From Paragorgia papillata (lineage: Eukaryota > Cnidaria > Anthozoa > Scleralcyonacea > Coralliidae), in contig JAWNZC010000367.1 of assembly GCA_035771165.1 (NCBI GenBank), positions 1,708,001 through 1,772,000 on the forward strand: DNA of 64,000 nucleotides, given 5' to 3'. A model generated the notes under the pieces. That model was not told the origin of the DNA. It worked only from the letters and a program-made list of their open reading frames with translations, and did not search any database. Position 1 is the first letter of the stretch, and the number at the start of each line of letters is the position of its first letter. The position numbers and the translations under genes were made by a program. Shown here piece by piece: positions 31,994 through 41,879 of the stretch.

Positions 31994-32185
31994 ATCACTA
32001 CTTACACTACACTACACTACACTACACTACACTACACTACACTACACTACACTACACTACACTACACTACACTACACTACACTACACTACACTACACTAC
32101 ACTACACTACACTACACTACACTACACTACACTACACTACACTACACTACAGCACAATACAGCACAATACAATACAATACAATAA
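31994..32185. repeat. (CTACA)n pentanucleotide array
   Basis: About 30 units of CTACA, passing into CAATA/GCACA variants next to the 3' end of the minus-strand LINE fragment. Confidence 0.95.
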
Positions 32186-32189
32186 TTAA

Positions 32190-32490
32190 ATTACACATTA
32201 CGGTCTATAAGCACCTGTTGCATTGGCAACCGGAAAACTCATTCCCTTAATTTGGGAACGAAATTCGGACATAGAAGTCGCTGATTTAGCAGTAGTTGGC
32301 AGTTGGTTCCAGATATGTGATATAATATAAATAAACGAGTTATGCATACATAGATTATTATAAGAAGGTTGATTAACATTGAGACCGGAACTACGTAGGT
32401 TGTAAGTTTGTAAGTCGAGGAGTAGAAAGTCAGAAATCTTGAAACATTTAAAGAATAATATAAGTAATTGTTCAAATCTTCATGATGACT
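32190..32490 (-). pseudogene. 3' end of a CR1/L2-type LINE ORF
   Basis: Minus-strand translation from about 32490 gives a continuous C-terminal segment including HNSFIYIISHIWNQLPTTAK and MSEFRSQIKGMSFP before a stop at about 32208. The WN-x-LP motif followed by a short FR-x2-IK stretch is typical of the extreme C-terminus of CR1/L2/Rex-type LINE proteins. The 3' flank runs directly into the CTACA array, consistent with a LINE tail of short tandem repeats. RT and endonuclease domains are absent. Confidence 0.6.
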
Positions 32491-32549
32491 TTAAAATAGA
32501 GTCGAAATATTACAATTTCACAGTTTAGTTCCACTTGTTTTCACTGTAA

Positions 32550-33160
32550 TAATATAGAGGGAAAAATTACTCGAATATGATTGGCTAATGAAGAGGGCAT
32601 TTTTTTGTAATTCAGGGCAAAATTACTTGCACTTGATTGGTTCCTTGATCAGCATTACTTGCATGTGATTGGTCGCTTGGTTACTTAGCAACAGTGAATT
32701 TCAGAGGACTGATTTTTGACTCAACAAATCTGCAAGGCTTTTTGGTCTGAAACTACTTTTTTGTTTACTTAATTACTTTGAACTAATTTAAACTATTGAA
32801 GGAGTATAAACTATTAGTGAAAATGAATACACTAGAAAATTTACGAACTTTTGCCTGTGTTTACAAAAAGAAAGCTACAGGCACAGCGATAGAGCGAGGG
32901 AAATTTGGAATGTTGCCGCGCACCGACCGTGATAAGGTGTATGTACTTCAACATTTTCTGGACATAATATAGCTCTTGAATAATTTTGTCCGGTATATTA
33001 TTAACACCTAATCGCATGAGTTCTCGTAAAATTAAGGTTTAATTTCACTCGTGTTCTCAAAATCTTACAAATTACCCTCGTCGCTTCGCGACTCGAGCAA
33101 TTTTGTAAAATTTTGAAAACACTCGTGAAATTAAACCTTAATTTTCACTCGGCCCCAATG
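32550..33160. repeat. foldback repeat region
   Basis: A hairpin at 33028-33145 (taatttcactcgtgttctca versus tgaaaacactcgtgaaatta) has a GC-rich loop (cgtcgcttcgcgactcgag). The preceding 400 bp contain attactcgaatatgattgg, acttgcacttgattggtt and acttgcatgtgattggtc, repeated promoter-like CCAAT words often seen in MITEs. A 48-codon ATG frame at 32823-32969 has no recognisable motif. Confidence 0.5.
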
Positions 33161-33255
33161 AATTTTCAGGATGGCATTATTTTTCGGAATATGTTTTGAG
33201 TATCGAAACATTAAAAATTCTACTGTTTGGTCAAATACTTCTAAGAAGGATATGT

Positions 33256-33561
33256 CTTAAGGTGGCTCGACAGTCTAAAGGTGGCTGCACAGCTTCCATG
33301 AGCTTCATTTTAGTTCATTGCATAGCTCTAGTGGTGGTCTTGATTATTGATAAGTTGTATACCCTCAAAGAATACCTAAGTGTAAATACCGTGTTTCCAG
33401 TAAATGCAGAAAACCTAATTTGCATAAAATCTGTCGCTTACCACAAACACAATTTATCTAGATACGCAAGCGCTACAAGTATCAATCTTTTCAATAATCC
33501 CGACTACCACCAGAGCTGTGCAAGAAAATACTCATGATTTAGACTGTCGAGCCACCTTAAG
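33256..33561. mobile_element. 306-bp MITE with TTAA ends inserted in a LINE
   Basis: Perfect 24-bp inverted ends (starting cttaaggtggctcgacag) include TTAA at 33257 and 33557, as expected for the TTAA target duplication of piggyBac- or Kolobok-type elements. The sequence to the right resumes a LINE 3' fragment. The 113-codon frame across it is not a gene. Confidence 0.75.
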
Positions 33562-33915
33562 ATTACAACATGTGCAACATTTTCCCACTAGAATCATTAG
33601 TAGAAAGAAGAAATTTGAACATATATCACCAACTCTGAAAACAAAAAAATGCCTAACTCTTGCTGATGTACTTAAGATTAAAGATGCGTTAATGATTATA
33701 GATGTACGAGTAACTCTAAGGTTTTAGATATGTGCAACCAAGGACACTATGGAATAATATTAAAGATACTGGAATAAAGATGACAAATTTAGCGATTTTT
33801 AAATTTAGATCAATAATAAGTGAGCATTTACAGTTATATATTCCTCATTAGGTTAGCTTAAATGGTACAATGATTGTATAATTAATTTTGATTGTTCACT
33901 GAAAATCCCTGTCAG
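33562..33915 (+). pseudogene. 3' end of a CR1/Rex-type LINE ORF
   Basis: Plus-strand frames contain HFPTRIISRKKKFEHISPTL and CLTLADVLKIKDALM, a pattern recurring near the C-terminus of CR1/Rex-like LINE proteins, followed after frameshifts by YWNKDDKFSDF-like remnants. The copy is heavily decayed. Its end (gtcagggagtgactat) passes straight into a CTA/CCA microsatellite. Two independent LINE tails therefore lie within 1.7 kb. Confidence 0.5.
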
Positions 33916-33924
33916 GGAGTGACT

Positions 33925-33995
33925 ATCTACTACTACTACGACTACCACTACCACTACCACTACCACTGCCACTACCACTGCCACTGCCACTGCCA

Positions 33996-34039
<44 letters not shown>

Positions 34040-34112
34040 GCTACTGCTACTGCTACCACCACCACCACCACCACCACCACCACCACCACCACTACCACTA
34101 CCACTACCACTA
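33925..34112. repeat. (CTA)n / (CCA)n / (CTG..)n trinucleotide array
   Basis: Trinucleotide units CTA, CCA, CTG in blocks over about 190 bp. The poly-Val and poly-Tyr/His frames across it are artefacts. Confidence 0.95.
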
Positions 34113-34113
34113 T

Positions 34114-34945
34114 ACTTTAGTATAATTTCATAGTGGAAAAGAGGCTTTCCAGCTTTCTGATTGGTCCGCTCAGCGTTGAATCTGAGGTGATAGTCACCGC
34201 CTAGCGCGGTGACTATTGCGTCACAAGAAATTGTTCTTCAAAAGTAGTTTTGGAAAAGAGACTGGTACTTATTCAACACTGCACTGACTTTACTCGTTTC
34301 AGTCTCCCCCTCGGAGTTGTCATTTTGAAGTATGAGATTTTAGAATTTGTTGGTTCATTGAACTGTTGATTATTTTTTTTTCAAAATGGAGTCTGTAGTT
34401 TTTGAGACAAACAAAAGAGCATAATACTGAAAACATTTATCACTGAGATGTTGTACATATCAAATATCGTGAAAACAAAACTTTATAAAGGTAAGGAAGT
34501 ATATTTTCTATAATTCTTCGTATTTTTTGTATGTTTTGGCTAGGTTTTGGTCGTAGCGATGTGGCGAAAACTTCGTCATGAGTGAAGAACATAAGATTGA
34601 ACATGAATTAAGTGCAAAAAAGCCATAACACAGGATCCAAAACAACAGAATAAAAGTCTTTTTAGCATATATTTGAATGTATGAACAAGTTCAATTCCAA
34701 AGTAGGATATTGTTTACACTTTTTTTAAATTATTTACTGACAAAGACTGTGGCTTGCTAACATCGTCTGTGAATAAACAGAATCACCACTGTTAAAATGA
34801 AAGCAGTTGTTTAAAAGTTTTTGTTTCAACGTGATTGATTTTGTATCAACCTCTGAAATTATACTAAAACAATTAGTCACCTCAGTCTCGGTGACTATCG
34901 GCGTATTTACCGATAGTCACCTCGACTGAGGTGACTAATTGTTAA
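34114..34945. mobile_element. probable foldback element upstream (3') of the receptor gene
   Basis: Inverted motifs ctttagtataatttcata (34114) and tgaaattatactaaa (34855) enclose about 740 bp. A hairpin at 34876-34943 (ttagtcacctcag ... ctgaggtgactaa) follows, and similar gtgactat words occur near the left end (34180-34215). Boundaries are uncertain. Confidence 0.45.
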
Positions 34946-35079
34946 ATGGAAGGAATCATAGGAGAAATAGGGATATGCTTGGACCAGAACTTGAAAAAGA
35001 AGCTAGAAGAAAAACGAACTAAGTATATTAACATTTGAATGCGAACACAAAATATCAAATTATATTAGCTTGAACGTTT

Positions 35080-36004
35080 TTAAAGTTTTGTCTCTATCGT
35101 TGGTGATCTTGGATGAACGAAGGGGGATTTTTTTGTGAAAAAAACAACGAATGCACGGCGGTATTCGGGTAGATTCCATGCGTAAACGAATGGATTGACG
35201 ATAAAGTTTAGGTTAGCGACGGGAAAATAGTAGTATGGGAAATAAATAGCCATCTGCCCAAAATGTAATTGAGGGTTATCATAACTAATGTTTTCTATCT
35301 GCTTTCCTATGAAATACGGAAAAGCTGTGACCAATAAGACAAAGATAAGTATCACCAATGTTATTACGATATCTTTTCTTTGCGCATTCTTTCTGTTGCT
35401 CGTCTCCAAGCCTTGACTAGCCATCAGAATTCGCGTTATCAAAAACACATTAATTGCAACCAGCAAAACGACAACAATTTCCAAGAGTAAATATATCGAA
35501 ATCCAGACCTTGTGATACGACGATCCTAATTCGTAGAAACAAACACTGCCTATTATTATTGCTGCGACCCAACATATAAAGCACGCCAGACACACTCGCT
35601 TCTTCGTCAGGAGGCTACTGGTTTGTAATGGGTATTTGACAGCTATGTATCTTTCTATGGCGAAGACTAAGAGCGTGAAGAAAGATGCAGAGTAGCCGAC
35701 GTAGAGAAAAGCGTTGGCCGACTTTAGGTCAAGTCGGCTTTTGTCGTTGGGATCGAAAACTTCACTTGGTTTGCGGCAGAACGGGATCGTTGTTACGCTA
35801 GTTATGAAATCTGCCATTGCCAGATTAGTGATGGTGATCCAGCTTGATCTGCGAAGGTTATTCAAGGGATTGCGAATAATGACAATCAGGAGCAAGCCAT
35901 TCGCGATGATCCCAATCGCACATTCCCCAAGGCCAATGGCATTAATGATTGTAAAAGGATTATTAGAGGTAGTGTTGTTTTCCGATCTCGTCGTGTTCAA
36001 GTTC
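35080..36004 (-). CDS. class A G-protein-coupled receptor, main exon
   Basis: About 306 residues with seven hydrophobic segments encode a rhodopsin-family receptor of the plasma membrane. Landmarks: TM1 with GIIANGLLL; TM2 with NLAMADF (conserved Asp); TM3 ending FAIERYIAVKYPL (ERY in place of DRY); TM4 with Trp (ICWVAAIIIG); TM6 with FP but no CWxP (LLVTAFPYF); TM7 with NPFVYAWNLPEYRRAF. The short N-terminus holds N-x-S/T glycosylation sites (NNTTSN). There is no ATG before the first codon, which is TTG; instead a pyrimidine-rich tract and AG (ttttctcgtcttttag) directly precede it. The start codon therefore probably lies in an upstream exon spliced to position 36004. Ligand unknown; orphan expansions of such receptors are typical of cnidarians. 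Confidence 0.85.
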
Positions 36005-36005
36005 T

Positions 36006-37176
36006 AAAAGACGAGAAAATATCAAGTATTAAATATTAAGAGTGTTCAACAAAACAGTTATATATTCGAAATTGTTTGTTGTTCATGTTTATTTTTAAAT
36101 TGTATTTACTGTCTTGTCTTCTGGCTTTGATATAGAGCATTTTTGCCAATCCAGTTATAGCTAAACTTCGCGTCAGACCGTCAGTATGTTTGTGTTCAAC
36201 AGTGCAGCACATATTACTGATGTAATTGTTTAATCCTGTCCAGTCCGGGGACTATCCAATTGACGCGTAAAGTTGTCTGGTGTTAACCAGAGTAAAATAC
36301 ATAGTTCTAATACAAGCGAAAATTTGTGGTAACGCCATTATTTATTGCTTAACGTTCGACCTGTTGACTCAGGCGTTTATCAGAGTCAACAGGCTTCATA
36401 TGTTTGGCGCTAACTCTTCTCACGCTTCAGCGTTTTATAATCCACTAAAGCACAGAGCCTTTCCACATGGCGTCTAAACGGCTGATTGGGATGACAACTT
36501 AAAAATTCCACTGTTCAATAGAGTGAATCATTAATGAACCTAGCTCAAAATGCAATATACCATAATAAGACACAATCAAAAAGTCAATTATCTGACTAAT
36601 AATTTATATTCACATACATGTATGTCAAAATCTACCAATAAAATTTACATGTAAATAATTATTTAAAATGTACAAGCCAATAAAAATGTGATGTGATAAA
36701 ACGTACGTGGCTCACTTTTGTGCCTGACAATTAATGGACTTTTCCATAAATACCAACATTTAAAATTCTCTATAAATTTATAAGAACGTTTCTAATTTTA
36801 AGTGCAGAAAATGATACATGGTGGTATTTCTGAGAACAATCCATTGATAGCAAAGAAAATTTGTGAATTGTGAAATACAAAGTTGTTATAATATGGATAC
36901 TAAAACACGTATATATCAAAACAAGCATCGTTCTACGCTTGATTTGTTGTGACATGTCAGTCTACCAGTTATTTAAATAAAAGTACATAAACAACAATTA
37001 ACAAGAAATTCTTGCAAACACAATTCAACAAATTTTGCCTGCATCAAGTTGAAGGTACATAATTAGCTTCTAATTAAAGTTAATACATGCAAATAAGCTG
37101 TAATAATAGTTCTATAAATAGTTCGTATATACTGTATTATATATAACATGCACACATAGTTCAGATTAATTAATTG
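36006..37176. other. no exon recognised; repeat fragments
   Basis: This should hold the receptor's first exon if it is close, but none could be identified. A unit of the 13.8-kb repeat family occurs near 36225-36300, and a hairpin (cctgttgactc ... gagtcaacagg) at 36360-36392. Confidence 0.4.
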
Positions 37177-39090
37177 TTAATCCCTGTCAAGAATATTGGG
37201 CTGTTTGCAAACGAACATTCCTAGTCCACCCTCACAATCAATTAGAGCAAATTTGTCTCTTATTTCACTCAAGTCAACAATCTCTAACGCAGACTCAATT
37301 TCAAAAACCTTCCTGATGGCTGCACAAATGGCCACACTCGCTGTCAGTATACAGCAAAAGTTCCTCAGTTTTAATACTTCTTGCAAAGGCAATTGACTTG
37401 CATTCATCTTCACCACCTTTCACAGCAGTGAAAACTACAAGTTCAACTGTCCTACCATTGCTTGTGCCAACAATGTAATTCTTTCGACGGCACTTGCGTG
37501 TGTAGTTACAGCAATGGATCACATTACCGTCAACAACAGCTTTGGTAAAAAATTCTGCTTCATCCTGAATATCGTCGTTTCTCTGTTACTCTTCAACCAA
37601 GTATTTCCTTTCCCAATTGCCGGAAATATGAAGCTCCTAAAAAAGCAACATTTTCTCCCATTTTCTTTGCCTTCTTCAGTCGCGCATGGCCTTTCAGTTG
37701 CACATCCAGATACGAAAAGATAATGTTGGTCACATCATCATTTGTAGAAACATTCGATATTGAATGTAGTGCTCGATACAACAAAAATGATTTGGCAATC
37801 TGGGAATGAACAGCTCGTGTACCATGAAATAGCTTGAGCAACACCTGGTTAAACCCTTCGAAGATGTACGTAGAATAGCCTGACAAAGGCCCCCAATCGA
37901 TAACGGTTTGAGTTAAATGGCGTAATTGGTGAACATTGTATGTCATTTATGAATGATCATACAGACATTGAAAGTTCCTGACAAATTTTGAAAGACAGGC
38001 ATCTGCTTTATTGATGTCAGCGCGACCAATACTGGACTTCGAAAGCAGGTACACAGCTTCAACTAAGAGGAGCAAATGCCGGAAATACGGTGATGGGAGC
38101 AATCCAGAAAGCACCACGGGGCAATACAGAAGGAGCCACCAATGCCACTCGGAACCTTTCCAGTAAGCTCGTTGGGAAATAGAACGTGGGATTCTTGTTA
38201 CTTCATGAGGAGGCATTATAGAACTTAATCTATCATCAATCTCCTGTTGATGCCTTCCTAAATACCAAGCTTCATGATGATTGTTGGAATCAAACCAAAG
38301 GTGACTCAACTGCCTGGAAACGCCAAGGTCGACACAATGCAGATTATCGACGATAAAGCCCCTTACCGTGTCAAAATAAGGCAGATCCAGTAGCTTGGAA
38401 GGACCTTTGACGCCAAGTACGGCTTCATTTGCTCTGTACGCTGCTCTTGCATTTCTTACCATTTCTTCATGTGTTCGGATTCCATAACCATGTGGAGATT
38501 CCAGGTACACTCTGCTGTGTCCTCTTCCCTTTTGAACTGTGGTTCCAGGGTTAAAGCACCAACTGCAACCATACTGGCCATTGAATTGATGTATGTTTTG
38601 CAAAACACGCCTGGCAACACTGTCGCAAGAGCAAATGCAAGCAAATACTTTCGAACACACTTCTCTTCCGCAGCGCAACCACTTCATTCCACAATCTGAC
38701 AGTTTCCTGAGTTCTTTGGTAAATGGATCAAGAAATTCCATCATAGAAGGTTTACCAGTACCAAACCACAAACCAAGAAGAAAAATGTTTTGTTTCCGTT
38801 GCTGAGGGGGGAGTTCATTAACAATGCCCTGTAGTGGCCAAATGCTGTAGCTGGAGGATCGGAATATAGGCACACTGTCACAATTAAATGAGAGACATAA
38901 TGAATTTGGATCAGTAAGCAGTTCTCCATTTGCAATGGATTTATACATCTGACCATCATAAATATCTTCAATGGAATCTGGAGAACGTTTTTCGCGAGAA
39001 AAACGATAATCCAAATTCAGACCTGAACCTTGACGTTGAAATAAATCGAGTAATTGTTTCTCCAGAGGAAGGTATATGAAAAAATTACCT
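37177..39090 (-). pseudogene. Transposase_21-type (CACTA/EnSpm-like) transposase pseudogene
   Basis: Minus-strand translation from about 39090 reads DKQKLLEEGNFFIYLPLEKQ, then LDYRFSREKRSP, then the conserved LCLSFNCDSVPIFRSSSYSI and WPLQGIVNELPPQQRKQNIF region. A Cys-rich segment (ICSCDSVARR, GQYGCSWCFNPG) and HCVDLGVSRQLSHLW follow. The chain stops at a single in-frame TAA (about 37944), continues HQLRHLTQTVIDWGPLSGYS, and its C-terminus (CCNYTRKCRRKNYIVGTSNG, then ALIDCEGGLGMFVCK ending ILDRD) is split over two further frames at 37522-37177. The order matches the tnp2/Transposase_21 family, a DDE-type cut-and-paste transposase acting in the nucleus. The N-terminus is lost at the junction with the RTE fragment. 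Confidence 0.75.
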
Positions 39091-39094
39091 TCCT

Positions 39095-39660
39095 CTAAGA
39101 GTTTCTGCTTATCTTATATCTAAGAGTTCCGTCTTCAGTGACCCAAGCACCTAAGTACTTACATTTAGCCACTTGTTCTATTCTCGGTCCATCAACCATG
39201 ATTCTCACTACACATCCACTATTACGACTTATTATCATTACCTTGGTCTTCTTCACATTAAATTTCATATCATAATCTTTTCCTCTTTCATTTAGACAGG
39301 TCATAATCCTCTGTAAACCCTCTTCTGAATCTGCAACCATCGCTTGATCATCTGTATACCTAATGTCTCTAAGTCTCTGTCCTCCAACCAATACTCCCTC
39401 TTCTGCTACTTCCTCCATTGCCTCTCTCATCATGAATTCCACATATAATGAAAAAAAAAACCTAATGCCTTTTCATAGTCGATAAAGCACACATATACCT
39501 CGTTCCCGAATTCAATGCTTCGTTCACACAACATCCTGAACACTCCTATTGCATCTCGTGTACTGCATCCCTTCTTGAATCCAAATTGATGTCTGCTGCT
39601 ATAATCCCTTGATTTTGCTACTAGTCGTATTTTAAATTTCAACACTCTCAACATAATCTT
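39095..39660 (-). pseudogene. RTE-like LINE reverse transcriptase with central deletion
   Basis: The upstream frame (39654-39430) reads SRHQFGFKKGCSTRDAIGVF and VYVCFIDYEKA (RT motif A with the catalytic Asp), then runs into an A-rich junction. The downstream frame (39442-39095) resumes at EFMMREAMEEVAEEG and contains RDIRYTDDQAMVA (motif C, YTDD where YADD is usual) and KYLGAWVTEDGTLRYKI. The stretch between motif A and motif C, including motif B, is deleted. Both ends are truncated. This resembles RTE-clade elements. It abuts the transposase pseudogene at about 39095-39110. Confidence 0.7.
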
Positions 39661-40672
39661 TGATGCATGTGCAATAAAGACGAAAGAAATCTTTGTCAGA
39701 AAAATTGGTTTACAGACTGAAGTAAGAAAGCTAAGAAAAGATCATGTTGCATTGGGATGAACCAACAATTTTAAACTCGACCAGAAACTATTGAAAAATC
39801 AAGAAAAATAGTGATAAAGACCGGAAAAGATGCCGATAAATGCGACTGAAAAAAAAAGATGTTTCCTGATGTGTCTCTTCAAAGCCGGTAGAAGACTTAT
39901 GCACTGGTATATCTTACTTAACTCGATAGAGAACGATGAATTGACAAGAACATCAAAACAAACAGCATTTTACGTTTTGAAGAGAACTGATTTTTTTTTT
40001 TTGTCAAGAACCGAACGAGAAAACCAAACACCGTAGGTAAAAAGACAAATTGAATTGGCAGTGTTTGCAGTATAAGCCGTCTGAGCAGAGTCAAAAGAAA
40101 ATTTAACGGTAAGTGATTCTTATTTAACTTACCAGTTTTGTTTAGCTGATTAGAGTCGATATATATCCAAAACCTTTTCAGTAACTCAGTTAAAACAGCA
40201 AAAATCTTGTCAAATAATATACATTTTCCCAGGTGTTTTTTTCCAAATGTTCTAGTGAAACTTTGCATTAAGCTTATAGTTTTTCCCTGGTTGGCTTTTT
40301 CTCTCTCATACTTATAGTCTCCAGGCTGTTAACTACGTTTTTTTTCTGTTCTGATGTGTTTTTTTGAGGTTCAACATTGGAATTATATTAAAACAGTTTA
40401 ATAGTCACCTTTATATGAGATTAAGACGTGGCACAAATTTTTCCTCAACCACTGCTATATATTTTGGAATAAAACATTGCTTTGGAAATTGGTCAATAAC
40501 AGAAAAACTACATGTATAAAACAGGATGTAAAGGAGCAGCGGGGGTTTATACTTGTATACAAAAACAGATCAGGCGTGAGGTTCGCTTATTTTAATCGGG
40601 GGGGGGGGTGTATTTACTTAAACGTATGTAAAAGCGGGCGAATGGTTGTTGCGTTTATGTATTTCTAGTTAT
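39661..40672. repeat. dispersed repeat related to 47.3-48.2 kb
   Basis: Shared landmarks with the 47-kb copy include aaccaaacaccgta/aaccaaacgccgta, gcagtgtttg, and a distinctive end: a G run, gtaaaagcgggcga, gttgttgcgtt, atgtatttctag. No gene. The 116-codon minus frame at 39918-40268 falls inside the repeat. Confidence 0.6.
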
Positions 40673-40880
40673 TCCCTCCGCCAGGAAGTTATGTTTTTAC
40701 CCCGTTCTGTTTGTTTGTTTGTTTGTTTGCTTGTCTGTTGGTTTGTTTGTTTGTCTGTCTGTCGCAAGGATATCTCAAAAGGTATTGCACCTATTTTCAT
40801 GAAAGTTTGCAGAAGGGTTGGCCATATACCAGCGACCAATCCATTAAATTTTGGTTGAATTTAATCAAAATGTGGATGAG
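40673..40880 (+). repeat. GTTTGTTTGTCTGTC-headed repeat
   Basis: A gtttgtttgtttgtctgtctgtcgcaag-type head (written in parts) is followed by aaaaggtattgcacc, tttcatgaaagtttgcag and ccattaaattttggttgaat. The wording resembles a repeat seen in many marine invertebrate genomes, recalled rather than searched. Confidence 0.4.
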
Positions 40881-41121
40881 AAATTAATAAAAATCTGACA
40901 GCAAGATTCTCCGTGTAGAAGAAATGCTTGATTGCGCTCATTATCTTTATTTTATGCAAAGATTTTTGCATAATTTTGTTACGAGTGCAATCAAGCAATT
41001 TATTCATACATGCATGTGTTGATCTCGCGAGCTAGCCTGGTTAGCGGGATGGCTCGTTTTCTTTTTAAACATCTCTAATAACCCGCTGGCGGATGTATAT
41101 GCAGTTTCTGACAGTCCTCTA

Positions 41122-41187
<66 letters not shown>

Positions 41188-41792
41188 TCTCTTTACACAG
41201 CTTATGTTGGTACAACCTGCCATCTACCTGCAGCCCGCAGTTATTGATGACAAGAGGTCCTTTGCTACGTATCCAATACTTTTCGTAGTATTCTAGCAGT
41301 TCCCAAGAGTCCAGTTTTTTGTAGGGTTTCTGTTGTGGTGTTAATCTCCAACTTAGCCAGGTTACCTTTGACATTTTTTGTTACTGTTCCCAAAGCACCA
41401 GTGATGATCGGTATAATTATCACCTTGTCTACCTCTCCTAATTGCCAGTATTTTGGAAGCTCGTATCTCAGATCTGTATATTTGTTGATCTTTGTTCTTT
41501 CACTGCCTTCAATCCTTGTGTCAAACGGGCATGCAACATCAACAATATAACAGGTCCTCCTCTTCTTTTCCAAAATTACAAGATCTGGCTTATTATGTTC
41601 CAATCGTCTCTCTGTCTGGATTGTAAAGTCCCATAATATCTTGACCTCCTCATTCTCAAGAACTCTGCTCTCTTTACCCACGTAGTGCTCATAACTTTTT
41701 TCCGCAAATGGAAAACCATACTTTTGGCAGAGATCCCTGTGGATATTGGCATCAATCTTGTCGTGTCTGACGTTCTTGTAGTCATTTTGTGC

Positions 41793-41879
<87 letters not shown>
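41122..41879 (-). mobile_element. 5'-truncated Dong/R4-type LINE inside TAA repeats
   Basis: A 607-bp LINE fragment (41187-41794) is bordered on both sides by (TTA)n on the plus strand, that is (TAA)n in the element's sense direction: 41122-41186 downstream and 41795-41879 upstream. Dong elements are known to insert into TAA repeats, so the flanks fit target-specific insertion. Confidence 0.65.
41265..41760 (-). pseudogene. Dong/R4-type C-terminal endonuclease domain
   Basis: From about 41760 the frames read LCQKYGFPFAEKSYEHYVGK-like sequence, then ENEEVKILWDFTIQTERR and HNKPDLVILEKKRRTCYIVD followed by VACPFDTRIEGSERTKINKY. PDLVI...YIVDVACPFD is the PD-(D/E)XK core of the restriction-like nuclease found at the C-terminus of R4/Dong elements. 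The open part from 41681 to 41265 is intact to a natural-looking end. RT is absent (5' truncation), so the fragment is inactive. Confidence 0.75.

Noticed and set aside
32823..32969. 48-codon ATG frame beginning MNTLENLRTFACVY
   Set aside because: It could be the N-terminus of a decayed transposon gene, but no family could be recognised and no downstream continuation was found.
33853..34125. Poly-Val and poly-Tyr/His ORFs
   Set aside because: Trinucleotide microsatellite artefacts.
39430..39660. YTDD in the RTE-like fragment as a functional variant active site
   Set aside because: The copy lacks motif B and both ends, so Ala-to-Thr is more likely decay than adaptation.
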